From Perca fluviatilis (lineage: Eukaryota; Chordata; Actinopteri; Perciformes; Percidae): a stretch of DNA of 64,000 nt. The position numbers were made by a program, and so were the translations under genes. Of the stretch, positions 1 through 11,272 are shown piece after piece. The DNA is taken from assembly GCF_010015445.1 (NCBI RefSeq), contig NC_053115.1, positions 9,996,524 through 10,060,523 of the forward strand. Direction: 5' to 3'. Below the pieces are notes generated by a model. It was not told the DNA's origin. It saw only the letters and a program-made list of their open reading frames with translations, and searched no databases. The first letter of the stretch is position 1. The number at the start of each line of letters is the position of its first letter.

Positions 1-104
1 GAGAGAGAGAGGGAGAGAGAGAGAGAAAGGAGAGAGAGAGAAAGAAGAGAGAGAGAGAGAAAGGGGGAGATAGAGAAAGAGGGAGAGAGAGGGAGGGAGG
101 GAGT
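1..104. repeat. GA-rich purine tract
   Basis: The window opens inside a low-complexity (GA)n tract interrupted by GGGA and AAAG steps. It may continue to the left of the window. No coding sense is visible. Confidence 0.9.
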
Positions 105-300
105 GAATCTCACTGCTTTCAAGATGATAGAGAGCGATGGGGGCTTCCCTGAGTCTGCTACACTGTTGACAACTCCTGTAAAGCCAAGTGCAAAATGCTC
201 TGACAGCGTGGCTAATTTTACAACATCTCTTCTATCGTTCCTTCGCTTTTAGTCTTTCATTTTTTCCCTCCACTGTCTCTTTCCCCCTCTCTCAAGAACA

Positions 301-302
<2 letters not shown>

Positions 303-392
<90 letters not shown>
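303..392. repeat. (CA)n microsatellite, about 45 units
   Basis: An uninterrupted CA dinucleotide run of about 90 bp. The Thr-His and Val-Cys reading frames that cross it are artefacts of the repeat. Confidence 0.97.
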
Positions 393-394
<2 letters not shown>

Positions 395-2051
395 GACATC
401 ACACAAGTAGTTTTGTAGAGAGAAGACTGAAAAAATGTTCTTGTCTTGCTTGTTTTTGTTAATAATAAGTTGATGTAAATTGCTACATCCATGCAGTAAC
501 TGAATGCAACGGCTCAGTATAACAATCAGTGGTGAGCTTTCTCATAGTATTACACTACTGACCTTTGACCTTTCATGTCACAAAAGTCCTCAAAAATACA
601 GAATACAATAATTCAAATACAAAAAACAGATGAGTGTAAATCTGGACTTGATTCTTGCTGTTGTTGGATTACAGAAAAGCAATATCTCCATAGTATTTAT
701 AATGTTCTCATGTTTTTTTGTGCATGGAAGGTAACTGTTGACCTTTGGGAACAGTAGGCCTATGTGAAACCAAATATTTAAGCAGTGGAACTTGGTTTAT
801 TTCATACATTTATATGTTATTCCCTTAAAGAATTGTGGATATATCCTAGAAAGATTCAAAATTCTAATTCATTGATACATTCTCCCTGTGAGAATAGCTA
901 CTCATTAAAAACTAAAATAAAGTCAGCATTTTGTGCGAAAAACACTCATGCAATCTTTATTTGAATGTTTTAGTCATTTAGTTTGTGACTGGGTTCATTC
1001 AAAGACATTAGCAGCTGATATGCCGCCCCCTGCAGGCTCAGGGCCTGTTCTGTCCAATCACTCTGCTTTATTTGCATGTTATGTAATTGGGTGGCCTGCA
1101 TGTGTCAGTCATTTTATTTTTCGTTACTTATACAGAGAGTAACTTTATGTGCTAAAAGATCGATGCAAAAATCGCTTTTTGTTTGGCCTCTGTTCAGTGT
1201 TCTGTCTTGATAGAAAAACTTCTCTGTGCAGCTGATGCTTCTCTCAGTTTTGGAATTAGATTTCCCAATTTTAGAAAAAAAGATGGTAGGTTTCTACCCC
1301 GTTGATGGCTGATGCATAGTAACATATGTCTACAAACAATACAAAAAAAGGGCCAGGTTTTTATATAAATACCCAGGCTCCTTATCAAGAACGGAACAAC
1401 AAGATGTTCCCACTGACCAAGAAGCCATAGATGGAGCCTCTTTATCACCTCGACTCTACCAGACACAAGAATGTAACAAATATGATACGAAAAAAACTAA
1501 ATATGACAGTCATGCATTTTTTGCCATACACATCTGATTGTGTTTTTATTTAGCTTTATATTTTCATTGTCACATAGCTGGTTTACAACAGGTTCATAAT
1601 ATGACTGAACTTTGGCAAAAGAGAAAAAAATACAACTATGTACAATATATATATACATATACACATACACATATATATATATATATATATAAATAACTTT
1701 ACAGTACAACATAGGTATCACTAGGTACTAACTACGATGTACCATAATTGTACATGTTATCATGATGCACAGTGAGAATCAGAAAGAGGTTTAAAGCAGA
1801 TTGAATTTAAAGTGTTGAAAGGCATCTGTTTTATCTTTTATAATTAATTTTTTTATGCTGCACAATGCAATTCTGGTGTTTCATATTAATGTTCACCAGA
1901 GGTTATGAACACAGATGAAATGGTAGCTATAAACCTATATGTCCAGCACATCTGTGGTACACAATTTCAGAGAAGTAGTATTATCCTCCAGTATTCTGTA
2001 GCATGGAGAGTCAAAGATAGTACTCTGCTGTTTTTATGTGATTTCTTCTTT

Positions 2052-2569
2052 TTAAAGTGCTCGTATTATGCTTTTTGTCTTTTTCCCTTTCCTTTATCGT
2101 GTTATATATATCTTTTTGTGCACGTTATAGGTTTAGAAAGTGAAAAATCCCAAAGTCCACCCCAAATGCATTTACCATCTCCAACAGAAAACACTGTTCA
2201 CAAACTGCTCCAAACAGCTCTGTTGTAGTCCAGCCTTTACTTCCATGACGAACGTGCGTCACTTTGTAACACATTATAATGCTCGCCCAGCTGCTAGCAT
2301 GGCACGCCCTCATACTCTGCTTCTGACTGGCTAGTAGTCCTTACCTAGCTACTTCGCGTGTGCGACTCCCAACAAAAATTGAACAGTGTGTTGCCTCACT
2401 CTGTAGCTAAAACAGAGAGCTCAACACACAGGGTGAAAAGAGGAGCTGCAGCAATGTGCAGTACAAAAACAAATTGTGTTTTTTGAACATGAAACCATGT
2501 AAACCTTTTCTGATATAACCTCTAAATACAATTATGAACCTGACAAGGAGCATAATATGAGCACTTTAA
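2052..2569. mobile_element. TTAA-flanked MITE, family A (TTAAAGTGCTC ends)
   Basis: Begins TTAAAGTGCTCGTATTATG and ends CATAATATGAGCACTTTAA. These are near-perfect inverted repeats of about 19 bp with one mismatch, and both ends carry TTAA, the target duplication of piggyBac and Kolobok elements. About 518 bp with no transposase. A truncated antisense copy lies at 50036-50212. Confidence 0.8.
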
Positions 2570-2937
2570 TCTATGGAGTCTCTACAGGGCAGGTTATTGA
2601 ACCTCATTGTGTGTACTGTTCTGTAGTATTGAGTGGAAAGCTGTTGGAAGTTGGAATCAATTATATTTAGAATTGTTCTTTGATCAGAAAGATTCCTGAT
2701 TTAAAAGGACTAGTTTACCATATCACTCAATATCATTTCAAAGTTTTTGTATGGCTTATGTTAGACAACATTCAACATTTGAGAAGTTTGGCTTGTGTAC
2801 TAAACTATAAAACCTTCTGGTATTGGTAAAATAACTCACAGGTGAAAACTCACTTGCCAAAACTCACAGGCTCTATAATCGAAACGTTTAGACTGTGTGC
2901 AACATAACTTCATTAATATGACTTCTGTCCTGAATTT

Positions 2938-5900
2938 CTAGGCAGGACTTTGACTCGTGGAAAGTTTGACTCCGTGAACTTTTCGCATGTGCTTCTTCAT
3001 GAGCAACCTTTCAGTAAATAACTCATCACAATCCCCACATTTGTATGGTCTCTCCTCTTTATGTTTGGCAAAAACGTGTTTTCTCAGAGTTGAACCCCTG
3101 TTAAAAGATTTGTCACAGATGTGACAGCTGAAAGGCTTCTCTCCTGTGTGAGTCCTTATGTGTTCTGTCATGTGTCCTTTCAGTTTAAAACACTTGCCAC
3201 AGAAATGGCAGCTGTAGGGTCTCTCTCCCGTGTGTACTCTCATGTGGTTCTGCAGATTGCTCTGACAGGGTATGTGTTTGCCACATATGTGACAGTCAAA
3301 GTTCCCCTTGCTGTCATGTGACTTGCTCTCGTGTGTCTTGAGGTGCCATGTAAGCACAGTTTTTTTGGTGAATATGTAGTTGCATATGTGGCAGCGATAT
3401 AAGGTGGTACTCGTCTTCTCTTCCGAGTGCTCTGGATCCTCTGCAGGGCTTTGCTTCGGCTCTGTGCTCTCCTCTGCTGCTCTACAGTCTTCCAACTGCT
3501 GCACTGTTCGGATGAGTTCTTTCGTCAAGGCGTCCCCGTCATCGCTGTCCTCCGCTGAAGGTTGCTCATCCATGCCGTTGATCCACAGTTCCTCCTCCTG
3601 CTCATCCTCCTCCACTTTAACCTGGGAGGGTCCTGGCTCGTCCTGGCACGCACCCGGGTTCCAATCCTGCTGTTTAGGGGGAATCTCCTCGGCGGATGTA
3701 GGTGCAGTTGGCGGTTTGGCGTCTGCAAGGATGGAAACACAAATGCATTACATTTGTATTACACATCAAAGTCGTCAGCGCCAAAATAGTGCTTCCATCA
3801 GTCCACACCCATCAGGAATTTTACCTTTGAGATCAGCCGCCTCAGCTCAGAGCCACATCAACTTCATGAAGGGACAAACCAGTCAAGAGTGGAAAGCTGG
3901 TCTACGCAACCCAGTAGAGCCTCAAACTAGGAACTATTTTCTTGTGTATGTGTGTTATACTAAAACATAACAATGAAAATCAATTACTATTTCATTTTAA
4001 TAAGTGAATTTAACGGATGTGTGTGCTGTATCTGGATACATGAAGGTGTATTGCCTTGTAACTACCTTTTAACACGAACCGTATACATGTAATCTTTCCT
4101 AAGTCTCAGAGGCATTAGATCTCTTAAGATTGAATGTGAATTCCGCAAATATGTGCTTATCACACATATTTGTATCCACATATGTCGACTTAAGTAATTG
4201 CAGAACAAAAATGTTTGATTATCGGACTCATAATGGACAGCTTAACCCTTGTGTTGTCTTCCCGTCCACAGTTAGTTTTTGCTTTTTCCAATGTTTTAAA
4301 TTGTTACATTTTTCTTCTACACATTTTCAGCGCTTATTTCTACATCCCATATTTTCTGATATAAAAATTGAAAATGGGTCAATTTGACCCAACGTCAACA
4401 CAAGGTTAAACAAAGTATCAAAAAGGAATGCAGTGGAACTAAAGATAGTGTATTAATTCCATGCATTCTTCTTCCTTGCCAAAACTTGGTACCTACACTA
4501 CCCACAATGCAACTGTATCGCTCAACAGTTTGGTCAGGAATTCAGGTGTGTTATGCCAGTGGCAGCTATTGTAGCATGTGCGGGACAGAGGTCTGGTAAG
4601 ATCACTTCTTTCTAACTCCACTTTCAAACTTGCTCAGACTCAACTGTCACTGACTCAAGTGACATCACTTGAGGCAATTTATCAGACTTCAAGGCAGCTA
4701 CTTCTGAAGACACAAAACGCTTTAAACTACTTTTTTTTCCTCTCATTTGCAGTAGAACTTCCCAACCCGTAAACAGACTTTGATGCGTAACATCTATGAA
4801 GTTCCCCTCTAGAGTCACATCAACTGGCACTGAACTCTCTGTTTAAAAGTTTCAAGTCTGTTGGTGTGATCAGAAGTGTGCTATGTCACACCTGTAATTA
4901 CACCCAACTGTGATGTCACAACCCGTGATGACACAGTGTACCAACACACCCTGGAGTACACTTCTACATCAATTCTCAATTTAATTAGAGCTTCTTATAA
5001 CTACTACTGTGCATGTTACATGTTATATTTGAAGCAGATTACAATTACAGCGACTCATCAGCAGAGCCACGTGGAATCTGAGCCTGCAGTATTTTCTGCA
5101 GATTTAAAAAAAAAAATAATAATAATAATTAAACTACCCCTGGTAGAAATCAAGTCAGCTAAATTCTGCAGATTTTCATTCTGCATCTCCACTGAAGACT
5201 GGAAAAAAACAATCCGCTGATTCCGTTTAGGTCTGCTCATCAGGAGCATAGATATAAAACTGTTTTATGCTGCATCTATGATCAGGAGCATGTCAAACGA
5301 TTGAGTATAAGTTGTATAAGTGGAGTGGATAATACGAGCTAATTTGGGGAAGCATGGCAGTTCCAACGTCAATAAAAACATACAAGCATAAAAGATAAAC
5401 CTATAAAGAAGCTCTCATCATCAGAAGAAGCCATCAGTCTCGGCGTATCTTCTCAACTTTAAACGGAAGTCAGCATCAGCATTGTTACAGCAACAGAGAA
5501 GGTGACATCGTGGACCGTCTTCATGTGCTGTTTGAACGCAAAGAGCAGAGGAAAGCGCTGGCTGCACTGCATGCACTTAAACGGCATGTTCTCCCTGTTT
5601 GATCCTGGCGTGTTTAGTCATGGTCGAAGATCTGTTGAAGCTTTTCCCACAGATTTAAGGCCTTTCTCTAGTGTGACTCCTCATATGTTATTTCATATGA
5701 ACTTTCAGTTTGTATCAGTTACCCCAAATGCGACTGGAAAATGGTTTCTCGTCAGCGTGTGGGCGTGTGCTCTCATGTGGCTGATCATTTGACTCCTGGT
5801 GTCGGTCAAAGGTGAAGCAGGTGTACACTGTTTTGGTCGGCTTTGATAAACTTGCATGAGCTGCGAGGTGCTATTTTATTTTTGACTTTTCTCAGAAAAG

Positions 5901-8900
5901 CCTGACAGCAAATATTACAAAAAACATGTTTTTCTTCTTTGTGTACACTGGAGATACTCCAAAGGATGGTAACGGTTGGTGATCTTGTGATGGCACCTCA
6001 TATTCCATGTGCTCTCCGACTATTATAACTCGAGTTAGGATGTCTGGGTTCTAATTTTCTTCATGCTTCCCAACAGTGACAATCTGAGTTAGTGTGTCTG
6101 TAACACTGATGTATGCCGGACATTCGTGTCTGTAACGCTGCTCTATGGCGGACATTCAGGTGTCTCCACAGACCTGGTCTAGAGTTCAGTCAGTTCCTCT
6201 TTAATGGGCCGGATGACTGGCTCCTTGTTGGCCTCACTTGGAATACATTCCTTCTGTATCTGCTGCTCCTGAGCACAAACCTCCTGTGTTGGTGTGGGCA
6301 AATCGATCTGCCTTGAATCTGTAACAGTGGATAGGAAAATGTTTTTGGTAGCAGCTAGAAAAAGAACTTGTCTGATCACACATGAACTAGATGTTGGGAA
6401 ATTCGAATGATTCCCAGCAATGACGCTCGTCCTAACAGCAGCAGAGAATTCAAATGCAAGTTATGGTTTGAAAACTGTGTAGAAAAATGTACTTTGAGCA
6501 CACCGAACATCATAAAAGACCATTTTTATGTGCATGTGATGCAAGTGTGATTCACAAACTCACACGATAACTGCTCCCGAGCATATGACCTCTTACCCAT
6601 AGCAAGGTACCTGAGCAAATGGTGCCTAATTGTGATTGGGTTAAATGGCTCTAAATGCAACACAACACCACAGTCAACATCCACACTCAGAAGGCATTCA
6701 AACTCTAGTCTCTACAACACTGCTGTCACATTATTGGCTGTCTTTATTCCTACTGGTTTTAAGGCTGAATGTTGCTTCTCCTTTGAGGTGTCGCACAATT
6801 ACACTGTATGGAAAAATGCACAATTCAGCGCTGCTCACACTCATGCTGCGTTTGCGTCATATTGGATGGATGGTAGAGGTGAGAAAGATTCCTATGTTAA
6901 AGTGATGGTTCGGAGTAATTCACCCTAGGGTCCTTTGCACCATGACCTCGAGCCAAACACCCCCCCAGAAGCTTTTTTCACCTGGGTCGAACATTGGGAG
7001 AGTTAGTGTAGAGTAGCGTTATCAGCTGAATAGCTTAGCGCAGGGGCTAATGGACCCACGTTTGTATCTCGTAAGTTACCCCACTAATAATGCCCGAAAT
7101 TATACCAAACGTCTACAAGTAGTACAAATAGGTTATGCTCTCATAAAACGATGGATTGGAAAGTTTGTAAGTACACCTGACCTGACATTTGCCTTGTGAC
7201 CATCTTATGGTTGTGTAGTCTATGGAGAAGCAGCAAAAAAAAATATTGGATAAAATGTATAGATTACAGTATAGAGCATTACGTGTGTGCATTGGAGCTA
7301 TTAAGTAATTAAGTAAGTAACCATCTTGTAATTCCAAATGCGGTTTACTGCTGAGTCCATGCTGTGCATGTGCTTTGATACTGTCCAGCCTTGTTTTTTG
7401 CTCAAGGTCAATGACTTAAATTTCTCCCACAATTACAACATGCTGAAGAAAATGACTGGGAGTTAAGGGGCCTAACTCCACATTCAGTCAAGCCGTACTT
7501 GAATAACACCAGAAAGATACAAGACCACTAGTCTCGCATTGCCAGACCTTCCTCCATAGCACTGCAAAGGAGGGTCTGGCGAGTCTACACAGCATTCTGG
7601 GATGGGAAAAATGTACTCTTGTTTATTGGCATTTCTTTAAAACCAATCACAATCGTGTTGGGCGGTGCTAAGCGCCGAGCATAGACATGGTGCTGCTGCA
7701 AAATAGCCTCGGGAAGGAACTTGTTTTGGTGGAACATGTGCACGTTCAAAGGATGTTTTAGTTGTGCAACAGAAAACTGTCTGGATTTACCCTGCAGAGA
7801 TCTGAGGAGCAGTTAACCATAGTCCTCATAAATCCACTGGAGTTTAAAATTACAACACAAAGAAAGCAGAAGGTAAGGGGACATCCGAAAAAAGACACCC
7901 GAAAAAAGTGACATCCGGGGGAATTTCCGGCAGAACGAGAGCAATCCCGGAAGTGGAACGTCGTGGATATAGACTACAAGACCACAGGTTAGAATTACAA
8001 ACAGGAAATTAGAGACCCAAAATGCAGTTACAATATGCAACATCACATCAAGAACAAATTCATTAACACATGCTACCTTTAACATTTTTAACAAAAAAAA
8101 AAACACAATTTTAAAGCTTTTTATGAAAATGCATTTAAGCAGCTCCTCCACTACATGCTTTGCATGCAACCTTGGCTTTTATGTTAACATTAATGGTGTC
8201 CTCTTGGTGAGTATTAAAGCTAGTAGGCAGTGTTTAACTACTCTGGAGTAAAACAATGCGACTTACAATTAATTTGAAAATAGAGAAACCAGTAGTCTCA
8301 ATAGAAACATTTAGCTTATTACGGTACATTGGTATTTCATTTTAACTCCTTGCAAGGTAGGAGTTTTAGTGTTGCTTTAGTGTTGATTGACCATATTACT
8401 TGGCATATCCCTATCCCAAGATGTTTTCATATTTACTCTCCTACCTCATATTATTTGCAAATTTGCATAATACGTTGGGTTCTGATAGGACATACAGTAC
8501 ATTTGAACAAGGCTAAAATAAAGCTCTGATTTATACTCATTGAGTCAACTGACAATGTGTGTAATTTTTTTTTTTATCTAGACAAAAGTATGTACTTTTT
8601 TAATGTAGAAAAAGTAGTGGTCCTGTTTCAGTAATGAGAACAAATTAAGCGCATTCATCACGCCTACATGTGCACATTGCACTCTTCCACCAACCTGAAG
8701 TGGGGAGAGGAGAAGTATCAAATTAAAAAGTCGATTTAATAAAATTGTGTACTGTTAGGTGAATCAATTTAATGCCAAATTTACCAGTGTAGCCTTTAAA
8801 AAATATATTATAAAATGCATGTTTTACAAGTAGTACATTCATCCCAATAAATAAAGTCACTTTTAATTAACACATTTTTGTAAGTTTGGCGTTTCCCTCT

Positions 8901-9577
8901 ACACAATAAAACGGGTCGTATGTTGGTGTTAAGAGTACCAGAATTACCAGAGGTTAGTAGATGTTACCTTCAATATACAAGCGTAAAATGTGTCTTTAAG
9001 AAGAAAGTATTCATATGTGCTGTATTTAACAAGAAAGCAATTTGTTTTCATGTTGCCGCAGTGTCTTGCTACAACGAATATTATAAATACTGATATACTA
9101 GTATCTCTCAGTATTTATAATATTCGTTGTTAAGCCTATAGAAAAGAAGGCCATATAGGCTACGTTACACAAAACGTAAGTTTTATTTTGAAAATTGACG
9201 GAACATGTTTACCGTCTTCTTGACAGATAGGCTACCTGCTAGGAAACTGTAACGCTAGCTAACATGACTTGAATAAGATAGCTGAATACAAAGCCCGTAA
9301 CTAACTTTACACGGTATTATCTGATGTGGTTTAGTTAACTAATGGCTAATCATAGTGCTAGCTAACTAAGAAACATACCTGCCCTGTGCAGTCTTATCTC
9401 TGGTTTGTAGACCAAATCCAGCAGCCGCTGCAACCTCTGGTTCTCCAGTTTTGTTTGGTACACCTCCTCCTGGTAGTCTATTATTGTCTTCTCAACGAAT
9501 CCATAGATGTCTACCGCAGCTGCTGTTAATCTTTCCGTCAGAAAGACGTTAAACGACTGAAGCGTAACGTTAGCCAT
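2938..9577 (-). CDS. Two-exon C2H2 zinc-finger protein (teleost family)
   Basis: CDS on the minus strand: exon 1 is 9577-9379 and exon 2 is 3722-2938, 984 bp in all, 327 aa. Exon 1 starts with ATG at 9577 and ends at a CAG|GTATGT donor. It encodes a 66-aa N-terminus (MANVTLQSFNVF...) with a charged, probably coiled helix at about 28-56, the hallmark first exon of many teleost zinc-finger genes. Exon 2 follows a TTGCAG acceptor in matching phase and encodes an acidic linker with a KVEEDEQEEELW motif. It then encodes five C2H2 fingers at about residues 175-197, 208-230, 236-258, 264-287 and 293-316, with TGERP/TGEKP linkers after fingers 2 and 3. The fifth finger is C-x2-C-x12-H-x4-H. Probable nuclear DNA-binding regulator; targets and exact orthologue cannot be named from sequence. 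The 5.7 kb intron contains a dead paralogous exon (5490-6318). Confidence 0.85.
4242..4409. mobile_element. piggyBac-like MITE, copy 1
   Basis: Starts TTAACCCTTGTGTTGTCTTC and ends CAACACAAGGTTAA, so both ends carry TTAA followed by inverted CCYTTGTGTTG termini (one G lost at the right end). 168 bp, non-coding. A second copy in the opposite orientation is at 31078-31246. TTAA plus CCY termini is the piggyBac pattern. Confidence 0.75.
5490..6318 (-). pseudogene. Decayed paralogous zinc-finger exon 2
   Basis: On the minus strand a splice acceptor (CTGTTACAG, exon beginning at 6318) opens a frame in the same phase as the live exon 2. It reads an acidic spacer with a KEEL motif like the KVEE..EELW segment of the live gene, then hits a stop at 6179-6181. 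Downstream remains include a CNICCQAF half-finger near 5915, a HTGE-like linker block near 5735, and at 5584-5500 an almost intact final finger (C-x2-C, F, x-H-x4-H with TVH). Frame breaks separate these blocks. It sits inside the intron of the live zinc-finger gene on the same strand, which suggests an old tandem duplication of the 3' exon. It could still be transcribed as an alternative last exon, but the early stop argues against a full product. Confidence 0.75.
7529..7976. mobile_element. Non-autonomous DNA transposon with 9-bp target duplication
   Basis: The segment begins TAGTCTCGCATTG and ends ATATAGACTA, with short inverted termini TAGTCT/AGACTA. It is flanked by the exact direct repeat CAAGACCAC at 7520-7528 and 7977-7985. 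About 448 bp with no transposase. A 9-bp duplication fits MULE-type elements, but an 8-bp hAT reading with different ends is possible. Confidence 0.7.
9071..9130. repeat. Perfect 23-bp inverted repeat (hairpin)
   Basis: Arms at 9071-9093 and 9108-9130 are perfect reverse complements (ACAACGAATATTATAAATAC... and its complement), with a 14-base spacer. It lies inside the intron of the zinc-finger gene about 250 bp from exon 1. It may be a tiny foldback element or a cruciform-prone site. Confidence 0.85.
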
Positions 9578-9977
9578 CTTGCAACCTGACAGTTGGCTCT
9601 CTCTGTTTGCAAGCAAGCCAACCCTGTGTAGTCGTGTTCCAGCCAGCCTACCTATGGCAAAGCTAAAACATGTAACAAGGGTCATACCGCCACCTCCTGG
9701 GCTGGACTGTGTATAACTAGAAAACAGAAGTCTTGTCTGGCTGTAATATAAACTGCTAAACTCTTCCTACTAATGAGCCATGCGAGCAGCTCAATTATGG
9801 CAGTGTTACACGTTGACAAATTTCCATCGGTCCAATATAGGCTACTTTGATTAATGCCCAAAGATTAGGTCCAAAGAAGGCAACCCAAATGTCACATTTT
9901 TGGTAGGAAAAAAAATTCTACATAGAGGAACAATGTTCTGGACAACAGCCTTGTAACTATTAAACATTTTGTTAAAT

Positions 9978-10047
9978 ATCTCACGTACCCCCTGCAGTCC
10001 TCCAGAGTACCCCTAGGGGTACACGTACCCCCATTTGAGAAACACTG
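9978..10047. mobile_element. hAT-like element end (fragment)
   Basis: Contains a GTACCCCTAGGGGTAC palindrome and ends CCCCATTTGAGAAACACTG. Read in reverse this is CAGTGTTTCTCAAATGGGGG, a terminus I associate with fish hAT-type repeats. Only one end is visible. Confidence 0.55.
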
Positions 10048-10295
10048 GCCCAGAGGGTGTATTTTTTTTTCCTTCTCTGTTTAATGGTTAGAAATGTGTT
10101 GCCATATAAACCTGCAACTCAATGGCGTGTTGGTTTTAAAAAATATTGAGAAGGTATTAAAAATGGTATTAAAAGGTATTGAATTTATCTCCAGGATTTC
10201 TGTATACAGTTTAAGGTTTTGCAGTGTGCACCTAAGCAGAACAAGGATTACTTCTTTTAATCCTACTTTTGATAATACCTGCATAAGATGTCACA

Positions 10296-10332
10296 GAAGA
10301 AGATGGCTGGAGTGGAGCCAGCCATCTTCTTC
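10296..10332. repeat. 15-bp hairpin with 7-base loop
   Basis: GAAGAAGATGGCTGG (10296-10310) is followed by a 7-base loop and its exact reverse complement (10318-10332). It lies 3' of zbtb49 and 5' of the zinc-finger gene. No T-run follows and a function is not evident. Confidence 0.85.
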
Positions 10333-10823
10333 CCTCCACTCCACGTCCATTCCTTGTTTCACAATAAATCTTCTCAACTTATACTACCTTTTGTCGGTGT
10401 CCTGCATTTGGATCCACCTAACAACATCGTAACAACTGCAGACCCAGGGAACACACCTGGGTACAGTTGCTAAAGGCAAGCGCCTGTGTGTACGTGTGTG
10501 TTTAGGAAAAAAAACGAAAGATAGAAAGTGAAGCAGGAGACAATAAGCAGGGAGAAAGATGCAGGGTATGACTGTGCATATTCATTCACATGTGCTTGAA
10601 TGCATTTTATCTGCAAGTGTCCTCACACAGATCAGTGTATCATACAGTTGGTCCTACTTTGTATTGCATGTGTAACAGATATACGGATATGAAGCACTGT
10701 TTCTCATTTGTTTTACAGTGAACATCAAATACTGGGTTTTATTCATTATTAATATGTTGGACAATTAAACGACCCCTATACAGTGTAAACGTGGGAAACA
10801 AAAAAATGATGTGATGAAATTTT

Positions 10824-10829
10824 TTTATT
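10824..10829 (-). promoter_or_regulatory. zbtb49: Candidate zbtb49 poly(A) signal
   Basis: AATAAA on the minus strand about 440 bp beyond the zbtb49 stop codon. Position and motif fit, but other signals cannot be excluded without transcript data. Confidence 0.4.
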
Positions 10830-11272
10830 AGGTAAAATTGACATACATTAAATATAATGTATATCTTTACGATTTAAAGTGCAGTGCAGTATATACACAA
10901 AGTGAAAGAGTATAATTAATACACAGAGGCCAAAATCCTGCTGCTGCACTGCTTCTCTATGGGCTCTAATATTCAAGATTGATACACTAGGTGACATGGA
11001 AGTTTTAAGTGCAGCGTAACAGCAATTCTCATGATTTTCTCAGATACAAAAAACTAGGAAGCACTTACTTTGATTTTGAGTAATGGCGAAAACTCTGAAC
11101 ACACACATTACACATTTCCACTGAATAATTCACATTATTTAATGTTTGCTTCATCATAGGAGCAACCATTTGTGTGTTACGAACGTTTTAACCGATCAAG
11201 AGCCAGACAGTAATAATCAAAACTAATTAAACATCAGTGAAAAGTGCACATCCTCTCAAATGCAACATTTTA

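Larger units (their letters stand above)
105..2937. other. Intergenic region left of the zinc-finger gene
   Basis: No supported gene. Contents seen are the CA microsatellite at 303-392, an AT/TATACA-rich tract near 1635-1692 and the TTAA-flanked MITE at 2052-2569. Part of the segment just below 2938 should be 3' UTR of the minus-strand zinc-finger gene. The rest shows nothing recognisable. Confidence 0.6.
9578..11272. other. Intergenic region between zinc-finger gene and zbtb49
   Basis: Holds the upstream region of the minus-strand zinc-finger gene on its left and the probable zbtb49 3' UTR on its right (possible poly(A) signal at 10824-10829). It includes a hAT-like terminal fragment at about 9978-10047 and a 15-bp hairpin at 10296-10332. 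No further gene is supported. Confidence 0.55.

Noticed and set aside
188..492. Thr-His and Val-Cys reading frames at 188-418 and 292-492
   Set aside because: They are translations of a CA microsatellite. The same applies to frames at 20331-20863, 31581-31772 and 51109-51683.
1905..2334. Frames of 107, 62 and 64 codons at 1905-2334
   Set aside because: They lie mostly inside MITE family A and match nothing recognisable.
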